From Poa pratensis (taxonomy: Eukaryota; Streptophyta; Magnoliopsida; Poales; Poaceae), in assembly GCA_947311845.1 (NCBI GenBank), contig CAMZMU010000096.1, positions 12,569,061-12,633,060 of the forward strand: a DNA stretch of 64,000 nt, given 5' to 3'. Of this stretch, positions 1 to 11,971 are shown piece after piece. The notes under the pieces are model-generated. The model made no database searches. It had not been told where the DNA came from and was given only the letters and a program-made list of their open reading frames with translations. Made by a program: the position numbers and the translations under genes. Every line of letters begins with the position of its first letter. Positions within the stretch are counted from its first letter, which is position 1.

Positions 1-2
1 CT

Positions 3-2191
3 GGTCCTGTTGCGGCTAAAAGGAAGAGATGCGCCACTTGCCAGATTGACTCCCATAGTACGAAGGAATGCTCGGTTGACAGGTTCTGTTACTTCTGCAA
101 CAAGGTGGTGCACCCGACGCTTCGGTGCCCAATTCTGAGAGTGCCGAAGCCTTATGCTGGGATGGCGGGCATTGGTTGCGAGGACACTTTGTTCAGTCAC
201 CTACCGGACAGCGTCTTTAGACCTCAGCTGGCCACTAGTACCACCCCTGTGGCTGTTGTGACGGCGACCGGGGACCCGGTGACGGCGGAAGTGGTCCAAT
301 CCATGATAGCTCGCTACTGTCCGTTGCAGACCGCATGGCGCTGGGAGGCCATCCCCCACGAAAAGTACAAGGATGATTCTTTCTAGTCAACTTTCCTTCT
401 ATGGCGGACTTGGAGAGGATGAATGGTTCGGAGTTAGGGGTCCCTAAACAGCAGACGGTGCTTTCCATTGACATCTGGAAGCCGGATGATGTGGAGCCAA
501 TGAGGAATTGACACCAACTTGGGTACATGTGACGGGCGTGCCGAACTCAGTGCGCCACTTTCTGGGTCTTTGGGCTGTGGGTACTCTCATTGGAAAGACC
601 ATGGATGTGGACTTATGGGCTCTACGGCGACACAATGTGGTTCGCATTCTGGTAGCCATTCGCAAACCCAACCTATTTGAGACTAGGGAGGTGAAGACCG
701 ATGCCTTTCTGCTGCTAAAGGGCTACTCGTTCCGGTTCACTAAGGAAGCGGCGGATTACGTCGCCGAACCGGATTTTGTACCCTTCATTTGGAAGCGGAA
801 CGAGAAGGATGATGATGCGAAAGGTATGGAGGACAAGGATCAAGATGATGAACACATGAGTGGACAGCCAAAGGCCACGGATGGAGATACTCCAATGCCT
901 CAAGCTAATGCTACAGGGCCAGGGTGTTCGACGCTGGGGCTTGCTGGTGCGGCGGATGTGCTTCGTGGTATCGCTGTGACTCCATTCAGCAAATCACCGC
1001 AGACACCCAGAGGCAAGGAGATCGTGGAGCAGCTGAGTTACACCGGATCCTTCACGTGTGTTAATGTGCAGGGAAAAGATGGACATGCTGCTGCGAGTAC
1101 TGTGCTGGGAGGCTCAAGTGCTCTGGGCCGCCCGACGCCACCATGCGCGGCAGGCAGAGGAGCACTGCAGCTTGCCACCGCTGGCCTGCCCAAGCAGACT
1201 GACGGGCTGCAAGTGGTGAGCAGCCCAATGCCGCAGCTCACTACGCCAGCAAGATTGGCGGGCCGCGGTGCTGTGCCAGTGGCGGGCGATCTCCTCGCGT
1301 CGCTCGGTGGATCTCCGGCCGATGACGGGCTGCATGCGGTGACCGAACCGCAGTGCAGCACACTGCGCCGGCAAGCATGACGGGCCGCGGAGCTGGGCCA
1401 GGGGCGGAAGGCCTTCACACGCCGCATGGTGGCTCCTCCGACGGGCCGTGTGCGGCGGTCTCGGCTCTGCTGCCCAGGGCGGAGGACTCCACCCTGTCGC
1501 CCCATGGGCCGACGGAGGAGAGACCTGCTGCTCCTACAGCGCAGCTCCTGGAGTGCTCTGCAGTGCTGCAGCCGTCCGTGGTGACGGACTTGGGCGACGT
1601 GGCGAGGACGGCTCCCGGGCAGACGCGGGGGGTGGGCTGTACCTCACCTCTGCCTCCCCCTGTGTCGACTCCATTGAGGAGGAGCGCGAGGCACCTTGTG
1701 GCTGTCGACGGCTCCTCCACGACGGATGAGGACTCCATGATGCGGGCGATGAGGCGCAAGGCGGAACAAAACATGGACACGACTGGTATGAACACACCCC
1801 AAAGTCATTTCTCACATTTTCCAATTCAAGTATTGCTGCTAAATTGAATAGTGTAGGACTTTCTTTGGGTAATAATGTTGAGAAAATTGCAATGTCGACT
1901 AATGCACTAAGACGTTTGGAATACGACCGGTTAACAGTCAATCCAAAAGTCTCGTGTAAGTCACACATTACCGACATGGATGAGGAGGAGCAAAATGACA
2001 CAATTGATGTCCAGCTCCTCTCACATCTAGTGGGTGATGTTTCCGAGGGTGGCTTAGATGAGGCCAGGCTTAGTTCATTATTTGATCTAAAAGCATCTGA
2101 CCGGAAGTCAAAAGCCGCCTCTCTTAAGAAAAATAAAAAATCGCCACGGAAAAAGGCGAAGTTCTCCACTACTCCAGTTGTTTCCCAATGA
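3..2191 (+). pseudogene. LINE ORF1 (Gag-like, two CCHC zinc knuckles), broken
   Basis: ORF1 binds the element RNA in LINE ribonucleoprotein particles. Two knuckles of the form C-x2-C-x4-H-x4-C are visible, CATCQIDSHSTKEC near 30-71 and CYFCNKVVHPTLRC near 87-130. Downstream lies a conserved-looking stretch (508 to about 840) and then a low-complexity acidic and GC-rich tail. The frame breaks at about 385, at about 505, near 1380 and near 1795, so coding continues by hopping frames. It cannot make one protein as it stands. The last segment (1844-2191) is lysine-rich near its end and stops at TGA 2189-2191, overlapping the start of ORF2. The N-terminal part lies upstream of the window. Confidence 0.8.
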
Positions 2192-5100
2192 ATGGCATAT
2201 TCGAGAATAGCAGAGGTCTTCGTGACTTGGCTAAACATGCTCGTGTTGCTGATTTGGTTCGGGATCATCGATTGGATTTTGTGGGAATTTCCGAAACTGG
2301 TAAACGTGATTTCTCTGCGAGCCTACTCAACCGCTTGTCTGGTGGGGTAGATTTCACATGGAAGTCCCGTCCGCCACGTGGCAGATCTGGGGGCATTTTA
2401 CTAGGCGTAAGAACTGATACTATGGAAGTATTGGCTGTTTCGGAAGGGGAATTTCATATTAAGTTCCACGTCCGTAACAAAGCTGACAACTTCACATGGA
2501 GTCTAGTTGCCGTGTACGGTGCCGCCCAGGATGAGCATAAGGCTGCATTTCTTAGAGAATTGGTTAACCTGGTAAAAGATAATCCATATCCTATAATTAT
2601 AGGTGGTGATTTTAATTTACTACGGTTCCCTCATGAGAAAAGCAGGGGTAGATTTGACAACAGGTGGCCTCTCTTATTCAACGCTGTTATTGACAGCCTC
2701 AGTCTAAGAGAGGTTCCATGACTGGGAGGCAATACACTTGGGCTAATAGCCTCCCAGAGCCAACATACGAAAAGTTGGACCGTGTATTGATGGACTCGGA
2801 TTGGGAAATTAAATACCCACTGGTCTCAGTACGGGCCCTCGAACGTATAGAGGCGTTGTCAGATCATGCCCCCATACTCCTAACCACCGGAACCGCTAGC
2901 CCGTCCTGTAGACACCAATTCAAATTCGAGTTGGGCTGGCTACATAGGGAAGGCTTTTTCGAAATGGTCAAGGCAGTGTGGGATCGACCAGTGCCTGGGT
3001 CTACGCCAATCCAAAGGTGGAACAATAAGATTAGCGCATTGCGCAAACACCTGAGGGGTTGGGCCAAGCACATGGTTGGACAGTTAAAAAATGAGAAGCT
3101 TCGGTTATCATCTATTATTGATGAATTAGAGGCCATTGCGGAGGTTAGGCCGTTATCTACGCATGAGGTTGAACAAAAAAATCAATCTAATGCTGCGATG
3201 GCGGCTATTCTTCGTGAAGAGGAGATTAAATGGTACCAACGGTCAAAAGCTCAATTTATCTTAGAAGGAGATGCGAATACGAGATACTTTCATAGTCTTG
3301 CCAATGGCAGACATAGAAAGAAACTCATTCATTCTCTTGTACAGGAAGAGGGTACGATCGAGGGCCATGAGCAATTAAAATCCTATATCACGAAGTATTA
3401 TCAAAATCTGTTTGGGGAGCCAAGTGAAGATAATTTCTCACTAGATGAAACCCAAACGGATGATATTCCGCAAGTTTCCGATCAGGAAAACGGCCACTTG
3501 ACATCCCCCTACTCGGAGGAGGAGGTGAAGAAGGCAGTTTTCCAAATGGAACACAACAAAGCACCAGGTCCGGATGGCTTTCCCGCTGAGTTTTATCAAT
3601 CTTTTTGGGAAGTAATCAAATCGGACTTGCTCGATATGTTCCATGCGTTGCATGCGGGACAACTCGACCTATTTCGCCTGAATTTTGGTGAAATAATTTT
3701 GTTGCCAAAAGTTGAAGGAGCAGAAAGGATCCAGCAATATAGACCTATCTGTCTCCTAAACGTTAGCTTCAAAATATTCACTAAAACTGCCACTCTCAGG
3801 CTTAATACGGTGGCTGATCATGTTGTGAGACCAACTCAGACGGCTTTCATGCAAGGGCGCAACATACTTGATGGTGTTGTGGTATTGCATGAAACGGTTC
3901 ATGAGATGCATCGGAAGAAACTCAATGGAGTCATTTTAAAAATTGACTTTGAGAAGGCTTATGATAAAGTCAAATGGTCGTTCCTCCAACAAACACTCAG
4001 GATGAAAGGTTTTTCGACTGAGTGGCGTGCAATGATACAGAACTTCGTTTCCGGTGGAAGTGTCGCCATCAAAGTTAATGACGATGTTGGTAGATACTTC
4101 CAGACGAAAAAAGGTTTAAGACAAGGCGACCCATTATCACCAATACTATTTAATATAGTGGCTGATATGCTAGCTATCATCATTGAACGCGCGAAATTGG
4201 ACGGGCAAATTGTGGGAGTGGTGCCGCATCTTGTAGATGGCGGGCTGTCCATTCTACAATACGCTGACGATACAATTCTCTTTATGGAACATGACATGGA
4301 AAAGGCAAGAAACCTGAAATTAATATTGTCAGCGTTCGAGCAACTTTCCGGTCTGAAAATTAACTTCCATAAAAGTGAAGTGTTTTGTTTTGGCGAGGCC
4401 CAGGAGGAGGCCGCCCAATATGCTGAGCTTTTCGGCTGCGGGCTTGGCCAGTTCCCAATTAGTTACCTTGGCATCCCAATTCATTTTAGGAGGCTAACGT
4501 TAGCTCAATGGAAACATGTGGAGGAAAGAATACAAAAAAGACTAAGTAGCTGGAAAGGTAAATTACTATCCCTTGGGGGTCGATTGGTTCTCATAAATTC
4601 AGTACTCACTAATATGGTACTGTATATGATTTCCTTCTTCCAATTACCAAAAGGAGTCTTGCACCGATTAGATTACTTTCGGTCTAGATTCTTTTGGCAA
4701 GGGGATAATGAAAAAAAGAAGTATCGACTGGCTAAATGGGAGGTAGTGTGCCGCCCCAAGGACCATGGCGGACTTGGGATTCATGACCTACTGGTCAAGA
4801 ATAGAGCTCTACTCGGTAAGTGGCTATTTAAGCTACTAACTGAAGACGGCGTGTGGCAAACTCTTCTTAGGAGAAAGTACTTAGGATCAAAAGCGTTATC
4901 ACAGGTGTCATCGAAACCTGGTGATTCCCACTTTTGGTCTGGCCTAATGGCGACGAAGAAATTCTTCTTTCCATATGGTTCTTTCTCCATAAAGGATGGA
5001 TCGGAGGTACGGTTCTGGGAGGATAAGTGGCTAGGCGCCACCTCTCTCCGTGAACAATACCCAGCGTTGTATAATATAGTCCTTGGACGTCACAAGAGTG

Positions 5101-5876
5101 ATTCACTTGCTCAAGTATTGGTGGATAATCATCCACAAGTGATGTTCAGAAGAAATCTTGTTGGTCCCAGACTGGTCGCTTGGCACGAGTTGCAACAGCG
5201 TCTAGTGGATGTCAATTTGACTCAGGGGACCGATGAGTTTCGGTGGAATTTACACAGTAGTGGAAAATTCTCAGTGGACTCCATGTATACAGCACTGATC
5301 CAACCGGATGTGCCGGTAGATAATCATAAGAAAATCTGGAAGATGAAGATCCCACTAAAAAACAAAGTTTTTGCGTGGTATCTACGTCGAGGAATCATCC
5401 TTACTAAGGACAACCTTGCAAAACGCAATTGGCATGGGAGTAAACAGTGTGTCTTCTGTCACCATGACGAGACCATCAAACACTTATTCTTTGAATGTCA
5501 ATTCGCTAGTTCTATATGGTCCATCATCCAAATAGGTTCTACTATATACCCTCCCAAAAGCGTGGCCAATATTTTTGGCAATTGGCTAAATGGGGTGGAT
5601 AATAGATTTAAACAACTTATTAGGGTGGCAGCGCTTTCCGTAATTTGGTCGCTATGGCTATGTAGGAATGACAAGGTGTTTAACGATAAAAATTGTTCTC
5701 TTATGCAGGTTATCTACAGGACTACTGCTACTCTCCGTTCGTGGTCTCAGTTGCAACGTGTGGGGCATCGAGACCTATTTATGGAGGTCTGTACAAGACT
5801 GGAGGATACGGCGAGAGACTTTTTATCCCGACATGGATGGCAGCATAATTTGCGCATTGGCCCTCCATCACCATAG
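2188..5876 (+). pseudogene. LINE ORF2: endonuclease + reverse transcriptase, one frameshift
   Basis: ORF2 would nick target DNA and copy the element RNA by target-primed reverse transcription. The endonuclease part is 2188-2721, with N and E near the start (NSRGL, GISET) and a GGDFN motif. The reverse transcriptase part is 2718-5876 (1,052 aa), with KAPGPDGFPAEF, LPKVEGAERIQQYRPICLLN, GLRQGDPLSP and the catalytic QYADD box. A cysteine/histidine-rich zf-RVT-like region (CVFCHHDETIKHLFFEC) sits near the C terminus. The two parts lie in different frames. Residue alignment runs straight through REVP into MTGRQYTW with nothing missing, so one base has probably been lost at about 2718. Both junctions (ORF1/ORF2 and EN/RT) happen to be ATGA overlaps. 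Confidence 0.9.
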
Positions 5877-6025
5877 GCGATCTTACAATTTCTCATTATG
5901 ATATGTAATTCGTCTTTTTATGTTTCGAACTTCAGACTTGTTTCGGCTGTGTGCATCTTACCTATGCAGAGGCTGGGTGTAATACTTAAACTTTTTAAGT
6001 AATAAAGCTCCCTTTATCTAAAAAA

Positions 6026-7004
6026 GAATTCAGAGTAATATACAAAGGTTACATGGGCCAACTTGGGCCAGACTAGACTAATGGGCTAGATACATGTACA
6101 TATATTCTATCATATAGTCTAACACTTGGTGACAGAATTCTGCGAACTTTTTACATCAACATTTACTAGGAGGATTTAGTCACCACAGTTCCCAAAACTC
6201 TAAACTGAGTATGCACGAAGAAAAGAGAAAAAAAAAAACTCTCAGTATGAGAGGTTTCTAATTTCATCTGGGAAGTTTCTTTTGCATTTTTTCACAAGTA
6301 ACCTATCTCAAATGATGAAAGGGAATGAAATTAATCGATGAAATAATCTGAGGACCAGAGCCATCAATGTTTAGATCATCGATTAATATATTATGCAGTC
6401 AGATAGACATGGAGCTATATTAAGTACCCAAAAAAGAATCACTGAATTGCTGGATTCAGCATGTTAACAGTTAATCCACACAAACAGGAGTAGATAGAAT
6501 CCACACAAACAGGAGATAAAATTGAGCGCTGAGCAAAGATCGATCAGACATTAAACTTGAAAGGAAGGATCCAACCTAACCATATAACCATTTGGACGAC
6601 TAAAATGCCACAAGTATTAATCATAGAATGAATCGCTCAAACAAAAGTTTTCACTCGAAGAACATGACCGAGACTGAATATCTCATCTTTTCTTGGTGGC
6701 ATATGTACCAACAAAAGTTTCCCTGAAAGAAAGCAGGGATGGCAAGTCCGCAGTACCAGTAAGTCATTCAAATAATATCTCAGGGAGCAATTACCCATTT
6801 CTAGTTGCAGCCATGACGCCTTTTGCGGTTCTTAAAAATGCAAAGTGAAAGTAAAAGAGGGGAATAAAATAGAGTATTTTTATAACGGAGACTCTCCAGA
6901 ATGTTCTGTTCTACTAGCAGCACTAAGAAAACAAAATTAAAGGCTCGTACTCCAGTGGCGTGACAAACCAGCAGTGTGTAGAGCATCCAGATCAAGCACG
7001 CATC
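6026..7004. other. intergenic, no gene seen
   Basis: AT-rich DNA between the LINE tail and the stop codon of the F-box gene. The part next to 7004 should hold the 3' UTR of the F-box gene, which is on the minus strand. No conserved coding segment or clear terminal repeat was recognised. Confidence 0.5.
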
Positions 7005-8230
7005 CTATATCCCTATGAAAAATGGAGGCTCGTCTTCTTCTTTTGTTTGATCATGGAATAGTGGAAGGGGAATAACACTCTCCTGGAGGTATTGACTGGT
7101 AATCTGCAAGTGGATTTTTCGGTCCTCTTCGCATTTCACATGTCCCAAAAACTTGCCATCAATATTATAATGTAGCACAGGGCTAAGAGAGAACTCGATC
7201 AACAGCTCACCCTCATTGAGAACAGCCATATTAAGGGTCATTGTGATCGAATCGAAACGTGATTGAGGATCCACCACTGGCAAACTGATCCGGTGTTTGA
7301 AAGACCAAATTTCAGCATCATAGTCTTGCATCACCCAAACATCTATGGTGTTTCTGTTACTGCTAGCGCTGCAGAAAGCAAGGGTGTCGTCCATCTTCAG
7401 CAACAACTCCTGTGTGTCATCCGTCTCCAACAACAACTCCTGGGCAGGAAGAGCAGGAGTAGACATCAACCGAAATGTCTCGGCTGCAGTGTCGAACACC
7501 ACTATGCCAAATGTTCCAAATAACCAGTGCAGGCTGGCACGGTGGTTGACGGGTGGATCATTGGCCGATCTGGGCAGCCCAATCCGCAACACCATTTCCA
7601 AAGAGGGCGACGACGACGCCGTTCGACGTGCCTGTTTGACGCATCTTGGATCATAGGATCCCACCGCTAGGACGTAGTAAGACGTTGTGTAATTTGGGTC
7701 GTGTGCTGGGTCGCAGTACATCGGGCTAGTGACCCAAAGAAGTCGGTATTCTCCGGATTGTTGGTCCCGGAAGAAGCCGGCAATATGGTGATGAAAATCC
7801 CCTGAATTTGAGGCTTCCATAGCCGAGCGCACTTGCGGGTCACCGGGTTGCAGATGAAGTACTCGGGCCCGTCGGAGACGACGAGGAGACCATCGAGGGC
7901 GGCATGGAATCCAGCATAGCGGGAGGACCTGGTCATGATGGGGCAGAGCTTCTGCTGGCCGACGCCGGCGTCACGGGTGACGAAGAGGCGGGCGTCCTCC
8001 TCGTCGAGGGCATGGCTGAAGCCGTCGCTGAGGATTGGGAGCAAGGGCTGGCGGCGGTGGTGGTCGAGCATGAACTTGTCGGTGGAGGTGGCGGTGTGCC
8101 AGCACTTGCGGACGGCGCGGCAGCGGAGGAGGTCCTTGGGCGGCAAACGGACGAGGATCTCCTCGACGACGATCGACTCGGGAAGGTCGTCGAGAACAGT
8201 CGCGCCGTACGCGCCGCCGCTGCCTGGCAT
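7005..8230 (-). CDS. F-box protein with C-terminal F-box-associated region; one frameshift
   Basis: F-box proteins are substrate adaptors of SCF (Skp1-Cullin-F-box) ubiquitin ligases. The start ATG is at 8228-8230. The F-box spans about residues 13-55 (LDDLPESIVVEEILVRLPPK, then DLLRCRAVRKCWH). The middle carries the grass F-box hallmark FICNPVTRK, and after the break a GEYRLLWV segment and a beta-rich C-terminal region run to the stop at 7005. The protein is intronless, as is common in this grass family. The first frame (from 8230) runs on to 7667 as nonsense, while the conserved C-terminal half reads in another frame through 7832. The switch fits one base missing in a run of four C (plus strand) at 7799-7802. 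It may be a young pseudogene or an assembly error. The substrate is unknown. Confidence 0.82.
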
Positions 8231-11200
8231 GGTGGCTGACTGGCTGGCTGCCGTGCTCCGTCGGATCCCATTTTTTCATGTCCGTGCCTGATGATACGCT
8301 GGACATGGGCCGTGGGCTGGCTGCAATGGCTTGCGTGTTCGGCTTATTTAAGTAAGCTTATTATATGTTCTAAAAAAAAGTAAGCTTATTACATTTCATG
8401 GCTGCTCAAAACAATAATATTATATTTCATAGGATAAATTATCTAGGGCACATGTAACTACATATTCTTAGGTTTAAGCCAATTTTCTGGCCTCCATTTA
8501 ATTTTCAACTGGCCAAAAAATTCCATTTCCACAAATACAAATATGATGCTCAAAATTTAACATAAACTAAAGAAAAAACAAGCTAAATAAATACATTTAA
8601 AAAAAGTTAATCCGTACTTAACTTCATAAAGTGAACAAAAGATTCAGGTGCATCTGTTAGGGCTACTCTGATATATAAAAAGAACCTAGAATAGATATAC
8701 AAGAAAATAGGAACTAAGCCCTGAAACTGGATTAAGATGGATGCAACAGCGCAGCAGTAAAACCTTGGCATCTCGTTCTGATTGCCCCTTGTTTTTCTCC
8801 CGCTGTGCTTTCAACCCCGCCAAGAACACATGTGTCCATGTTTGAATCCCACCCATCCATGACCACCAAGAACCGTAATTTGAACCGTTGGATCCATCTA
8901 GATATCTGATCAGCGCTTAGGCTAGCCTCTTTACTCTGGTGAGAGATTGCTAACTACGCAACAGTACAGATAACCAGATTCCTGTATTGTTCTCACCAAC
9001 TCATTCTTGCTTCTGCACTAATAATAACAGCCTCTTGATCTTCAGACAGGATGAACTGATCTGAGATTGGTAGAGAAACCAGTGAAACCAATGCCAGAAG
9101 TCAATCCTGCATGCTCTTAGAAAGCAAAAAAAATCTAGCACAGATTACGGAGCCCCACAGGATTCAGCATAAGCTGGTAGACCAATGTTATGTCCACCTC
9201 ACCTCGGGATATGATCGCCGTCATGGCAAGACCACAACGGCAAAGAAAAGGGGGAAGGGGAAACAGAAAGGAGATAAGCATTTGGAGAGAATAACTGCCA
9301 CTTTTCGGTACTTCAGAAAAAAGAGGAACAGAGTAGCTTACCATCAGTCCTATTCAGCCACTATTTGTGCCCACTTGTCGTTCTCATTAGTACATAACGC
9401 CATAACGGAAAGCAATCCACACAGAGCCAGTCTCTCTGCCCACCCATCAGCTAGCTGCCAACTGCGGCGCCGATTTGCTATGTTATTGGCCCATTGCTGC
9501 CACTGTATCAAGTCATGCCCACACTGTAGTCCGTCATGACAAATAGCTAGGAGTATATATGCTGTAAGCTACATCTGGCATTTGAAGATGCAGATTGCCA
9601 AATGATAAGATCGCACTCCATTAGAATAGATTCAGCTCTGACCTGGATTAGATGAACTTTAGCGCTGTTTACAGCTGGTCCGCGAACAATCTAGAGTGAC
9701 CATAGGGAGCAGAGAAGGTCAGCAATGACATGCATGGCAAGAGTTCGTCCACGGAAAGCCAGGTGTAGGTAGTTTGCAGTGGAGGGAAATTCCTTGTTGC
9801 CTTTTCGCCTGCGATTGTCATGCAAGAATTTTCAGCAATTCAAAGTTGATCTTCTGCCTTTCTGCTAGCTAGAGATGCCCATCTGATCTGCAACACTGTA
9901 CCTTTATTCCAGCAAGATTGTGACATGTTGAGTATATTCCCTATACATACAAAAGGTGGGTTCTGATCTCACCGTATATTATCATGTCCCCAACAAAATT
10001 TGTATCACTACACGTGCAAAAGTAGTTATCCAAATGTCAAAACCAGTTCGTACCACGGGAGCTTCCTTGATGCCAAAGGTGGCCGTGGCTCCCGTTGCTT
10101 GTCGACATGTTTCTTCAGAAAACACTAATTTGCGCCACTTAAATATAGACAAAACAATACTAGCTTGAGTGTCCTTTTCTTAGCCTGCTTCCCTCGATCT
10201 TTTCTCCTCTAGCACTTGGTAGTTGGTACTACATGCAATTATGTTTCCTGAAAGACTGATGGTATCCTCCACCAGATGCTTTCTTGAAGGCCCCATCTGA
10301 ATGAAGGGATTGGGTAGGAGTTTTAGAGACTTAACATGTTTTCTGTAGAGTTTATGTTAGTTCCTGTATACAATATTCTGAAGTTGATGCGAAATAAAAG
10401 GTACAAAATGTAGCAGCCAGTGGTCCTCACCAGATGCAATATTGTCTGGCATGCATGATGACCGGAAAAGGTGAAAGAAATGGCTAGGGGCGGTACGGAA
10501 CACTTATTCTGAAGTTGATGCGAAATAAAAGGTACAAAATGTTGTTTCAAAAAAAAAAAGGTACAAAATGTAGCAGCCAGTGGTCCTCACCTTTTATTAC
10601 CAGCTGAAAATACAAAATCTGCATGGATTCTTCATGGTGCTCCTTATTAGCTGATATTGATGTTTATGTGGAGAGCCGAGATAGCTGCATGTATTCTTGC
10701 AGGTACTGGTACAGTTCCTCCGTGAGTGATAGCACCTATCTCAAGTTGAACCAGGCGATGCTCATCTGGTCCCTATTCAGGTATGATTGTATGAATGATC
10801 TATTCCGTGCTCATGGGAAGTACATGATGATGGTATAACATGCATCAACCAGTTATATCTTACATGGACTTTTTTTTAAACCATGTCTTCTTAATTAACG
10901 GATAAGGCAAAGCTTTTTCCTTCGTTTAAAAAAAAAGATTAACATCGCCATGATAAGAAAATATACCACTGGATACAATATCAAACTGTGGAAGTCCTGT
11001 GTGATTGCCACTTTTTCTAGCGAGTAGTTTGCCGTACACCCAAAAAGTCCAGTGAGCAGATCCTAGGCTTGAGTTAAGGAAATAATTTTCTCCCAAACAT
11101 GTGCACATTAACATATTTTTCCTAATCGGAGCTGAAAAAAAGGATATGCAATTTTGTCAAATTCTCCCAAACATGTGCACCAGGGTGCACTGGACGGGAC

Positions 11201-11231
11201 ACACCCTGTAAAAATTTCCTCAATGTTACAC
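8231..11231. other. intergenic, no gene seen
   Basis: AT-rich DNA containing the presumed F-box promoter at its left end. Open frames here, such as the one at 9111-9539, show no recognisable domain and no conserved intron structure. The only clear structure is the short duplication listed at 10375-10591. Confidence 0.5.
10375..10591. repeat. local direct duplication with A-run insertion
   Basis: A block of about 57 bp (10375-10431) recurs at 10506-10591. Both begin ATTCTGAAGTTGATGCG and end CAGTGGTCCTCACC. The second copy carries an extra 29 bp made of a T/A-rich piece, an A run and a repeated GGTACAAAATG. The arrangement looks like replication slippage or a small retro-insertion. Confidence 0.8.
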
Positions 11232-11244
11232 AGCATGTGTAGTA

Positions 11245-11411
11245 AAGGGCGGGCCTGGAGCAGTGGTAGAGCATCCCCACTTGTGTCCTGGAGGTCCTGG
11301 ATTCAAATCACCCTCTTTGCATAAAACCAAGGGAAAGGCTGCCTAGAAATTCCATTCCCAGACCCCACAATGTGTTGGAGCCTTCGGCACTGGGTATGCC
11401 TTTTTTTACAG
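11245..11411 (+). mobile_element. tRNA-derived SINE, Au-like
   Basis: A 167-bp element with a tRNA-like head. An A-box-like GAGCAGTGGTAGAGC lies near 11258-11272 and a B-box-like GGTCCTGGATTCAAATC near 11292-11308. A pyrimidine-ending tail (GGGTATGCCTTTTTTT) follows. The 13-bp target-site duplication AGCATGTGTAGTA flanks it exactly at 11232-11244 and 11412-11424. The head and the CCAAGGGAAAGGCTGCCTAG body resemble the Au SINE family of grasses, recognised from memory and not by search. Such elements are transcribed by RNA polymerase III and copied by LINE machinery. Confidence 0.88.
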
Positions 11412-11680
11412 AGCATGTGTAGTATGGGTGACACCTGGAGAATTTAGTTCCAGGTGCCCCTGAAAGAACACATTATAGTCTATGGTCACTAGAAACCATC
11501 TTAATTTGTCAAGCAGTTGAATATATTCAATATGGAAACTTGTAGAAGACAGCCTTAAACTTTTCACCGAGTTACTGAGCCATGTAAGTGGTCCATACAG
11601 CCATACAGGTTGTCCAAACCCATTATATTAGATTGTGCAAAACCTCTTGTTAAAACATAATGAGCAAAAACTTAAAATTT

Positions 11681-11956
11681 GGAAACATCGCATCCACAAC
11701 GTTGCTCATCCCTTGGATGATTTGGAAACATCGCAAGGATTGCGTCTTCAACAACGCTCGACCCTCAATCAACGGAGTGGTCGCGGGGATCAAAGACGAG
11801 GCCCCTTTGGGCACGAGCTGGCGCTCTTGGCCTACGAGCCATCCTACCCCAGACCTGGGACGTACACTGAGTTTCTATTTCCTGTAATTGCACGTTGGCC
11901 TCCTAGGAGGATTGTAACAAACTCTTTCTATCCAATATATTTGCGTTTTCTCAAAA
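11681..11956 (+). mobile_element. 5'-truncated LINE fragment with TSD
   Basis: Only the last ~276 bp of a LINE are present. One frame reads the typical C-terminal tail of grass L1-type ORF2 (TTLLIPWMIWKHRKDCVF, then ARPSINGVVAGIKDEAP). The 3' end is TTTGCGTTTTCTCAAAAAAAA. A 15-bp direct repeat AAAAACTTAAAATTT flanks it at 11666-11680 and 11957-11971, the expected product of target-primed reverse transcription. The sequence differs from the LINE at 1-6025, so this is a separate insertion. Confidence 0.87.
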
Positions 11957-11971
11957 AAAAACTTAAAATTT

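Larger units (their letters stand above)
1..6025 (+). mobile_element. L1-type LINE (non-LTR retrotransposon), 5' end outside window
   Basis: Two consecutive coding regions are visible: a nucleic-acid-binding ORF1 with two CCHC knuckles, and an ORF2 with an apurinic-type endonuclease, a reverse transcriptase with a YADD box and a C-terminal zinc-binding region. This is the order of plant L1-type LINEs. The 3' end is a short A-rich tail near 6020-6025, after an AATAAA at about 6001. The 5' end is cut by the window edge, so no target-site duplication can be checked. Several frameshifts in ORF1 and one in ORF2 make it a non-autonomous, decaying copy. No LTRs and no DDE integrase are present. Confidence 0.93.

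Noticed and set aside
9111..9539. 142-codon plus-strand frame
   Set aside because: Cysteine/histidine-rich by chance, with no CCHC or other motif spacing and no family resemblance.
11245..11320. possible tRNA gene
   Set aside because: A- and B-box-like sequences are present, but no cloverleaf acceptor pairing is seen. The unit continues into a SINE body with a TSD.
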